DNA of 20,409 nt from a virus: the IMG/VR virus record IMGVR_UViG_3300043420_000087, positions 1-20,409 of that record. One strand, given 5' to 3'. A program made the position numbers and the translations under genes. Below, piece after piece: positions 1-4,327 of this stretch (positions are counted from its first letter, which is position 1; every line of letters starts with the position of its first letter). The notes beneath the pieces are model-generated. The model saw only the letters and a program-made list of their open reading frames with translations. It was not told the DNA's origin and made no database searches.

Positions 1-233
1 CCACCGACTACGGAAGCACCTACACCTACACCTTCCTCTTTGAACATGACGATGGAACAGACACCACCGTCTACAGAGCAAGAAGCATGATGCTGCAGGA
101 TGTTGTCACAGACTTCGCTGCATTCCTACACGATGACCGTGTTGGTTTTAAAAATGATATTACCTTCGTACTGCATGACGGTACAGGTAACGATATGGTA
201 ATCAAATGCAAAGCCAAGACCATCACTGGATAG
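1..233 (+). CDS. C-terminal fragment of an unrecognised phage protein
   Basis: An open frame enters from the left edge (codons from base 3) and ends at TAG 231-233, giving the last 76 residues of a protein whose start lies outside the window. The fragment is rich in Asp, Thr and aromatic residues with alternating hydrophobic positions (for example ITFVLHDGTGNDMVIKCKAK near the end), which suggests a beta-rich fold. I do not recognise a family. It overlaps the next gene by 28 bases, the same dense packing as the rest of this arm. That this is coding is inferred from the uninterrupted frame up to the edge and the overlap; function is unknown. Confidence 0.6.
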   Translation, partial: TDYGSTYTYTFLFEHDDGTDTTVYRARSMMLQDVVTDFAAFLHDDRVGFKNDITFVLHDGTGNDMVIKCKAKTITG

Positions 234-880
234 GTTTAACACCTGATCCTGATATGTACTATGGATTCCTGTATATCATTACCAATAACATCACTGGTAA
301 GAAGTACATTGGACGAAAGTTCTACCATACATATCGCAAGCGCAAGAAACTAAAAGAGTCTAACTGGCGTAAATACACAGGTTCTTGCAAGCCACTCAAT
401 GAAGATATCAAAACCCTTGGAAAAGAGAACTTCACATTTGAGATATTCAAGCAGTACCTTACAAGAGGTAATGTCGTTTACTACGAATGTAACTATCAGC
501 ATAAGTTCGATGTACTTACAGCACGTGATGAAGAAGGTGAGAGACTATGGTACAACGGTAACATCGGTGCCATTAAGTTTATCCCACCTGAGGAGCATTC
601 TTCAGAAACAATTGCTAAGTTACAGAAACCTAACACTTCTAAGCATAACGCTAACATAGCAGCAGCTAGGAAAGGAATACAGTTTACCGAAGAGCATAAG
701 AGTAATATCTCTAAGTCTCATCAAGGTAAGCCAGCATTAAACAGAGGCGCACACTACGAAGCTAAGGAGCGTGGAGATGAGTTCTACACCTCACGTCCAT
801 GTAAGTATGGACATAACGGATTACGTTATACTAGCACAAGACAGTGTGTTGAATGCCATAAAATGAGGAACAAGAAGTGA
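206..880 (+). CDS. GIY-YIG homing-type endonuclease with NUMOD3-like repeats and a zinc finger
   Basis: The protein has 224 residues. The GIY-YIG nuclease core is visible near the N-terminus: G20-F-L-Y-I-I-T-N, then K33-Y-I-G36-R, followed by a basic helix. A middle segment (about 130-180) contains two Ser/Lys-rich helical motifs of the NUMOD3 type (HSSETIAKLQ; TEEHKSNISKSHQGKP), a DNA-binding element common in phage homing nucleases. The C-terminus has a Cys/His cluster, C199-x3-H203 and C214-x2-C217, probably zinc-binding. Such free-standing nucleases cut DNA at a specific site and spread by repair-driven copying. The start at 206 has a weak ribosome site and overlaps the upstream gene; ATG 257, directly before YYGFLYI, is a possible alternative. 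The downstream gene starts inside its last codons (GTGA overlap). Confidence 0.88.
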   Translation: MQSQDHHWIGLTPDPDMYYGFLYIITNNITGKKYIGRKFYHTYRKRKKLKESNWRKYTGSCKPLNEDIKTLGKENFTFEIFKQYLTRGNVVYYECNYQHKFDVLTARDEEGERLWYNGNIGAIKFIPPEEHSSETIAKLQKPNTSKHNANIAAARKGIQFTEEHKSNISKSHQGKPALNRGAHYEAKERGDEFYTSRPCKYGHNGLRYTSTRQCVECHKMRNKK

Positions 881-1641
881 CTAAACATATGGTCATTCCG
901 GACACGCAAGTGAAGCCTAATGGTACGGTTGAGCATCTGCGCTGGGCTGGATTATATGCTGCTGAAAAGAAACCAGATGTCATCATACACCTAGGCGATC
1001 ACTGGGACATGCCGTCCCTATCTGTCTACGATGTAGGCAAGAAATCCTTTGAAGGTAGACGCTACGCTGATGACATTCAAGCAGGTATCAATGGGATGAA
1101 AGCATTCCTGCGACCTATCATTGATGAGCAATGCAGACTACGTGATAACAAGAAGAAGCAGTGGCGACCACGCATGGTGTTCCTGCTAGGAAATCACGAA
1201 CAACGCATTGAACGTGCCGTTGAATCTGACGCTAAGCTGGAGGGATTGATTGGATACCATGACCTTAAACTTGTTGAGTTTGGATGGGAAGTTCATGACT
1301 TTCTTGCACCTGTGGTTATTGATGGGATCTGTTATAGCCACTACTTTACTTCTGGAGTTATGGGCAGACCCGTAAGCAGTGCAAAGTTAATGCTGCAGAA
1401 GAAGATGATGTCGTGTGTCATGGGACATGTACAGGATAGAGAGATAGCATATGCACGTAAGGCCAATGGCGATCATGTCACTGGTTTATTTGCTGGTATC
1501 TTCTATCAACATGCTGAAGACTACCTAACACATCAAACTAATGGAAGCTGGGCAGGTGTCTGGATGTTCCATGATGTTAACAATGGATCATTTAATGAAC
1601 AACCTATAAGCATTCAAGCATTGAGGAACAAGTATGAATAA
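877..1641 (+). CDS. Calcineurin-like metallophosphatase (phage type)
   Basis: This 254-residue protein carries the metallophosphoesterase motifs in order: D9-T-Q11, G40-D41-H-W-D44, G105-N106-H107-E108, H155, and G183-H184-V-Q186. In the canonical family the first and last motifs are DxH and GHxH; here both second histidines are Gln, which would change one metal site. The family hydrolyses phosphomono- or diesters (nucleotides, nucleic acid ends, phosphoproteins); the substrate of this phage branch is not known to me. The GTG start at 877 is favoured because GAGGAA lies six bases upstream and the start overlaps the endonuclease stop as GTGA; ATG 889 is an alternative. It neighbours DUF3310 and MazG-like genes, which suggests a nucleotide-metabolism block (inference). 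Confidence 0.88.
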   Translation: MTKHMVIPDTQVKPNGTVEHLRWAGLYAAEKKPDVIIHLGDHWDMPSLSVYDVGKKSFEGRRYADDIQAGINGMKAFLRPIIDEQCRLRDNKKKQWRPRMVFLLGNHEQRIERAVESDAKLEGLIGYHDLKLVEFGWEVHDFLAPVVIDGICYSHYFTSGVMGRPVSSAKLMLQKKMMSCVMGHVQDREIAYARKANGDHVTGLFAGIFYQHAEDYLTHQTNGSWAGVWMFHDVNNGSFNEQPISIQALRNKYE

Positions 1642-1936
1642 CTACTTTGAAGAAAACCACATGGCTAACCCTGATACATACATGGATGGAGAGTGGGATT
1701 CACTAGAGAAAGATCCTTCATTCTTCCCTGACCGTCATCAGATTGGTGGTGAGCACTACACTAGCAAGGCTATTCAACCTTGGGAGTACATGGAAAACAT
1801 CATGACCGAGGAGCAATTCACTGGCTACCTCTGGGGCAATGTGATAAAGTACATGAGTCGCTGGCAGGACAAAGGAGGCAGGCAGGATTTAGAAAAGGCG
1901 TACCATTACCTTGCTAAAATGCTGGATCATGTATGA
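1634..1936 (+). CDS. DUF3310-type protein
   Basis: This 100-residue protein contains the signature of the small phage family DUF3310: G-G-E-H-Y in the first half (about residues 38-42), followed by IQPWEYM, then KYMSRWQDKGGRQDLEKA (about 72-89). Members are common in phages of many hosts and are sometimes labelled nucleotide kinase without direct proof; the basic, helical second half could bind a phosphate compound (inference). Start ATG 1634 is preceded by TGAGGAAC at good spacing and overlaps the phosphatase gene by 8 bases; ATG 1661 is a weaker internal choice. The stop overlaps the next start by 4 bases (ATGA), so the genes are probably translationally coupled. Confidence 0.85.
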   Translation: MNNYFEENHMANPDTYMDGEWDSLEKDPSFFPDRHQIGGEHYTSKAIQPWEYMENIMTEEQFTGYLWGNVIKYMSRWQDKGGRQDLEKAYHYLAKMLDHV

Positions 1937-2139
1937 CATTCACTGAACTGTGTGAAAGACTGAAGCAGATTGAGGAGACCATACTCCTTGAACTGCTTGA
2001 TATTAACAGTGGTCAGATCGTAGACCGCTTTGAAGATGTTGTCGAAGAGAAGCGTGACTATCTTGAAGACGACCTAGAACTTGACGATGTATTTAGTGAC
2101 GATGCTATGTACGAATCGGATGAAGAAGATGAGCTATAA
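1933..2139 (+). CDS. Small acidic hypothetical protein
   Basis: The 68-residue protein starts with ATG overlapping the preceding stop (ATGA). Residues 1-30 look like an amphipathic helix (TFTELCERLKQIEETILLEL). The C-terminal half is extremely acidic, with runs such as YLEDDLELDDVF and a final EEDEL. Highly acidic small phage proteins often mimic DNA or bind a host enzyme, but there is nothing specific here. I do not recognise a named family. Its place between DUF3310 and MazG-like genes and the tight overlap support that it is real. Confidence 0.72.
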   Translation: MTFTELCERLKQIEETILLELLDINSGQIVDRFEDVVEEKRDYLEDDLELDDVFSDDAMYESDEEDEL

Positions 2140-2140
2140 C

Positions 2141-2437
2141 ATGGAAACATTAATTCTAAACTGGGCACGTGACCGTAACATCCTACGCAACGGTACGATT
2201 GAAGGGCAGATGCTGAAGCTGCACGAAGAAGTAGCTGAACTAGAAGAGGCTATTGCTAAGAAAGACATCAAGGAGATTGCTGATGCTATCGGTGACATCC
2301 AAGTTGTCCTAACAATCCTAGCCTACCTTAACAACATGTCAGCATACAACTGTCTTGTTGAAGCGTATGGTGTTATTGCCAAGCGTACAGGTAAGATGGT
2401 AGATGGCGTGTTTCAGAAGGATGAGCACTGTGATTAA
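2141..2437 (+). CDS. MazG-like nucleotide pyrophosphohydrolase
   Basis: The 98-residue protein is all-alpha and shows the MazG metal-binding pattern: E-E-V-A-E-L-E-E near residues 24-31, then E-I-A-D-A-I-G-D about 15 residues later (EExxE...ExxD). The family hydrolyses nucleoside triphosphates to monophosphate and pyrophosphate; phage members have been proposed to cleanse nucleotide pools or lower the alarmone ppGpp during infection. The open frame extends upstream to a TTG at 2081 but that region is the coding region of the acidic protein in another frame. ATG 2141, one base after the preceding stop, fits family length; ATG 2129 is the alternative, and both have only weak ribosome sites. Confidence 0.83.
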   Translation: METLILNWARDRNILRNGTIEGQMLKLHEEVAELEEAIAKKDIKEIADAIGDIQVVLTILAYLNNMSAYNCLVEAYGVIAKRTGKMVDGVFQKDEHCD

Positions 2438-2936
2438 TCTACTGCATGATCTATTCACTTACCGTGATGGTAACTTATGGTGGAAGATTACACGTAGAGG
2501 ATTGCAGCATAACCGCCCAGTCGGGACACTGAATAAAGGCTACAAGTGGATCAAGTCTGATCTACTACCTAATCAGTTAGGAGTACATCGTGCAGTATGG
2601 ATGCTACATAACGGTGAGATTCCTGAAGGTAAGGTTATAGATCACATCAACGGTAATCCTCTTGACAACCGCATTGAGAATCTACGCTTAGCTACACCTA
2701 GTCAAAACTCTATAAATGCTAGAGGCAAGAAGGGAAAACAATCTGGGCTGCCTAAGAATATATACGTTGACTGGGAGTACGATGGCATTACTAAGTACCG
2801 TTTACAAACAGTTGTTAATGGTGTAGTGTACAGGGTAGGTAACATAGATACTATTGAAGATGCTCTTAATATGGTGACTAAGTTTAGAACAAAGTATCAT
2901 AAAGAGTTCGTGAAAGACAGCGATGAACAACAGTAA
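2430..2936 (+). CDS. HNH homing-type endonuclease with C-terminal AP2-like domain
   Basis: Counting from GTG 2430 the protein has 168 residues. Residues 1-45 are a small N-terminal module (YRDGNLWWK). The HNH nuclease follows: H53-R-A-V-W, V69-I-D-H72-I-N-G-N, then L78-D-N80-R and N84-L-R. From about residue 107 an AP2-type DNA-binding segment is visible (GLPKNIYVDWEYDGITKYR, then a VNGVVYRVG strand pair and a helix). This HNH-AP2 layout is typical of free-standing phage homing endonucleases. GTG 2430 has AGAAGGA eight bases upstream, whereas ATG 2421 has that site abutting it; I prefer the GTG. The gene overlaps the MazG-like gene by 8 bases and the next gene by 14. Confidence 0.86.
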   Translation: MINLLHDLFTYRDGNLWWKITRRGLQHNRPVGTLNKGYKWIKSDLLPNQLGVHRAVWMLHNGEIPEGKVIDHINGNPLDNRIENLRLATPSQNSINARGKKGKQSGLPKNIYVDWEYDGITKYRLQTVVNGVVYRVGNIDTIEDALNMVTKFRTKYHKEFVKDSDEQQ

Positions 2937-3087
2937 GTGTAGGCACTGTGGCTATGAGGGCAGTATGATTCTGCTCTCTTCCATTGATAAGCGGATGTGT
3001 CCTGACTGCAAGAAGTACAGTAAGTGGAAGTTAAAGCCTAATCAGGCGAGTATTCTTTGTGAGGGTAAGACTGGTGGAACTGAGTAA
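2923..3087 (+). CDS. Small zinc-ribbon protein
   Basis: A 54-residue frame runs from ATG 2923 to TAA 3085-3087. It has two CxxC pairs, C6-R-H-C9 and C26-P-D-C29, in a compact layout (CRHCGYEGSM... RMCPDCKKYSKWKLKPNQ), which is a classic zinc ribbon. After the second pair it is basic. Proteins of this shape in phages are usually small nucleic-acid-binding or transcription-related factors, but no specific role can be named. It overlaps the 3' end of the HNH gene by 14 bases, and the following gene starts inside its end. Both overlaps, plus the paired cysteines, argue that it is a real gene despite its length. Confidence 0.78.
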   Translation: MNNSKCRHCGYEGSMILLSSIDKRMCPDCKKYSKWKLKPNQASILCEGKTGGTE

Positions 3088-3244
3088 AGACGAACTAACT
3101 GAAATATTCTTGTGCCTAGAAGAGGCTAACAGTAGTAACATTCAACTAATGGGTGCTATTGCCAATGAGCTTGAACGTCTTGAGTTATTAGAAGTAGACT
3201 TCGACGAAGACGATGGCTGTGCAGGCGGAGCTTGTAAGCTTTAG
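3074..3244 (+). CDS. Small acidic hypothetical protein
   Basis: From GTG 3074 the product has 56 residues. Residues 1-40 form a likely amphipathic helix pair (LSKDELTEIFLCLEEANSS) followed by an acidic stretch (EVDFDEDDG) and a C-terminal cysteine pair in GCAGGACKL. GTG 3074 is chosen because GAGGG (3061-3065) stands eight bases upstream; GTG 3059 in the same frame lacks a clear ribosome site. The gene overlaps the zinc-ribbon gene by 14 bases and is the last of this overlapping run before the gap. I recognise no family. Confidence 0.65.
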   Translation: MELSKDELTEIFLCLEEANSSNIQLMGAIANELERLELLEVDFDEDDGCAGGACKL

Positions 3245-3274
3245 TATACAAACAACCTACTTTGTTAATCATAT

Positions 3275-3303
3275 TTAACACAATTTGAGAGACAAGCTAT
3301 AGT
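3275..3303 (+). promoter_or_regulatory. Sigma70-type promoter in the left-arm gap
   Basis: A -35 box TTAACA (3275-3280; five of six consensus bases) is followed after exactly 17 bases by a -10 box TATAGT (3298-3303; five of six). Transcription would begin near 3310. It lies in the only sizeable gap (3245-3378) of the + strand block and points at the five small genes 3379-4317. The rest of the gap is described in the next two entries. Confidence 0.6.
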
Positions 3304-3312
3304 GACACTATA
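3298..3312. promoter_or_regulatory. Perfect palindrome over the -10 box; also an SP6/K11-like promoter core
   Basis: TATAGTG-A-CACTATA is a perfect inverted repeat with 7-bp arms and one central base. It covers the whole -10 box, so a dimeric regulator binding here would block the promoter. Read on the + strand, GTGACACTATA (3302-3312) equals the core of the SP6 promoter, but the base at the usual start is T rather than G. Read on the - strand, the same palindrome gives TGTCACTATAG, with the expected start G, as in T7-type promoters. Which reading matters cannot be decided here. Confidence 0.5.
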
Positions 3313-3351
3313 TCTGCTCATTATGGCACAATATGGTACATAGTGAGCAGA
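3313..3351 (+). other. 13-bp leader hairpin directly after the promoter
   Basis: TCTGCTCATTATG (3313-3325) pairs with CATAGTGAGCAGA (3339-3351): twelve Watson-Crick pairs and one G-U wobble around a 13-base loop. No U-rich run follows, so it is not a normal intrinsic terminator. It would sit at or near the 5' end of the mRNA, 15 bases before the ribosome site of the next gene, so an mRNA-stability or RNase III-type processing element is the likeliest role (inference). Confidence 0.6.
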
Positions 3352-3378
3352 ATATTGCACACTACAGAAGGAAGAGCG

Positions 3379-3576
3379 ATGACATTTGAAGAATGGTGGG
3401 AGGCTGACATAGCCACACGAAAAGAAGATATTAGATCACGGTATAGTAAAGCTGAAGCCGCATACGAAGCAGGAATACAAGAAGGCATAGACCGTATGTA
3501 CCGATTGTACGATATCTGTCCTGAATGCACGTTGTCAAATGGTCAACACAAGATAGACTGTGGGAGAGGGCGATGA
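3379..3576 (+). CDS. Small hypothetical protein with C-terminal Cys/His cluster
   Basis: The 65-residue product starts at ATG 3379, which has a strong ribosome site (AGAAGGA, 3367-3373). An in-frame GTG at 3343 lies inside the leader hairpin and is rejected. The protein begins with an acidic, Trp-containing helix (MTFEEWWEADIATRKEDI), continues with an Ala/Glu-rich helix (AYEAGIQEGIDRMYRLY), and ends with CPEC-x7-H-x3-C, which could bind zinc. It is the first gene after the promoter. I do not recognise a named family. Confidence 0.78.
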   Translation: MTFEEWWEADIATRKEDIRSRYSKAEAAYEAGIQEGIDRMYRLYDICPECTLSNGQHKIDCGRGR

Positions 3577-3755
3577 GAGTTGTAGACGAAGTAGAACACG
3601 AAGACGGGTCAGCTACTTACACCTTCGACATGACAGAATCAGAACGTAGAATCTGTACTGAGCAAGGCATCCTATGGATGATTGTTGCAGGAGCTACTGG
3701 TGTCACGCCTGAGTCTATCATGAAGCAGTGGATTGAAGAACGTGAGACGAAGTAA
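3573..3755 (+). CDS. Small hypothetical protein
   Basis: The 60-residue product starts at ATG 3573, overlapping the preceding stop as ATGA, with GGGAGAGGG just upstream as ribosome site; the frame is open further upstream but without such a signal. It has an N-terminal beta-like part (MRVVDEVEHEDGSATYTFDM), then a helical second half (ERRICTEQGILWMIVAGATG and ESIMKQWIEERE). There is no recognisable motif. The product could be a small helix-turn-helix-like fold, but that is only suggested by the helix pattern. Confidence 0.72.
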   Translation: MRVVDEVEHEDGSATYTFDMTESERRICTEQGILWMIVAGATGVTPESIMKQWIEERETK

Positions 3756-3930
3756 GCTGTACTGGAAGCTACGTGCTGGCGGTTCATTCAAACCCATTAG
3801 GTATCAGACAGTATATCTTGTCACTAGATTCCACACTAAGAACATACGTAGACCAATGAGTTCATACCCTAGCAATCGCTGGGGTTATGGATACTGGATT
3901 AACAAGCACAAGAGGAAGAACAATGGCTGA
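3742..3930 (+). CDS. Small basic hypothetical protein
   Basis: The 62-residue product is strongly basic and rich in aromatic residues (RRSKLYWKLRAGGSFKP; WGYGYWINKHKRKN), a composition typical of small nucleic-acid- or ribosome-binding phage proteins, though no fold can be named. The start is uncertain: GTG 3742 overlaps the upstream gene by 14 bases, and TTG 3733 is in the same frame; neither has a convincing ribosome site. The stop overlaps the next start by 8 bases. The reading frame fills what would otherwise be a gap in a fully overlapping block, which supports it. Confidence 0.52.
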   Translation: MRRSKLYWKLRAGGSFKPIRYQTVYLVTRFHTKNIRRPMSSYPSNRWGYGYWINKHKRKNNG

Positions 3931-4141
3931 GTACAGTAGCTTTGATGTAGTAGTAACCGAACTGTACGGTGCTATGGAAGGTAGCAGTGAAGAGTTTCTT
4001 GAAGCACTTAAGGATGTGGTAGATCCTGCTGATCTGATTGCTCTGATGTCAGAGTACACCATCTTCATGCAGACATCACTGATGTTAATTACGGACAGTC
4101 TAATCACAGCACGTCCGATGAACAAGGAGGGATTACATTGA
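3923..4141 (+). CDS. Small acidic hypothetical protein
   Basis: The 72-residue product starts at ATG 3923, preceded by GAGGAAG at good spacing; an earlier in-frame ATG at 3887 lies within the basic gene and lacks a ribosome site. The product is acidic and helical (ELYGAMEGSSEEFLEALKDV, DPADLIALMSEY, then a hydrophobic Met/Leu/Ile helix). It has no membrane segment long enough to be certain and no known motif. It ends in TTGA, overlapping the next start by 4 bases. Confidence 0.7.
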   Translation: MAEYSSFDVVVTELYGAMEGSSEEFLEALKDVVDPADLIALMSEYTIFMQTSLMLITDSLITARPMNKEGLH

Positions 4142-4317
4142 TTCAATTTACACAAGAAGCAGTAGTAATTATTCTTGCTGTGTTTGCCGGTGCGCTGTGG
4201 TACACATGGGAGAAGGCAGCTAAGCTAGGATATGAAGCAGGATACGGTGACGCTTGCTATGACGTTGCTCATGGAAACATCACCGTATCTCTTAACCCGC
4301 CTAGTGAGATGGATTAG
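4138..4317 (+). CDS. Small single-pass membrane protein, TTG start
   Basis: A 59-residue frame runs from TTG 4138 to TAG 4315-4317. AAGGAGG (4124-4130), the strongest ribosome site on this arm, lies seven bases upstream of the TTG, and the start overlaps the previous stop as TTGA. Residues 5-24 are hydrophobic (TQEAVVIILAVFAGALWYTW), predicting one membrane span; the rest is soluble with a GYEAGYGDACYD segment. It is the last gene of the + strand block. Its stop codon overlaps the stop of the opposing 1164-residue virion gene by 4 bases. Function unknown. Confidence 0.72.
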   Translation: MIQFTQEAVVIILAVFAGALWYTWEKAAKLGYEAGYGDACYDVAHGNITVSLNPPSEMD

Positions 4318-4327
4318 TTTTCATCTC
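4306..4327. other. Hairpin at the convergence point of the two arms
   Basis: GAGATGGA (4306-4313) pairs with TTTCATCTC's last eight bases (4320-4327), six Watson-Crick pairs plus a G-U wobble and an A-T pair, around a 6-base loop that contains both stop codons. No U-run follows on either strand. It may slow converging polymerases or protect 3' ends, but a standard terminator is not supported. Confidence 0.4.

Noticed and set aside
399-659. 86-codon open frame on the + strand inside the GIY-YIG gene
   Set aside because: Shadow frame; the GIY-YIG, NUMOD3 and zinc motifs all belong to the other frame.
2659-2690. TTGACA inside the HNH gene as a possible promoter
   Set aside because: No -10 box at 16-18 bases; it encodes part of the conserved nuclease motif.
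3245-3274. Search for a terminator after the acidic gene that ends at 3244
   Set aside because: Only a trivial AGCTT/AAGCT repeat with a 2-base loop at the gene end, and no U-run.
3321-3530. 69-codon open frame on the - strand across the promoter gap
   Set aside because: It lies opposite a well-supported + strand gene and has no ribosome site or recognisable product.
3862-4155. 97-codon open frame on the - strand
   Set aside because: Antisense of two small + strand genes that have ribosome sites and mutual overlaps; composition is not protein-like.
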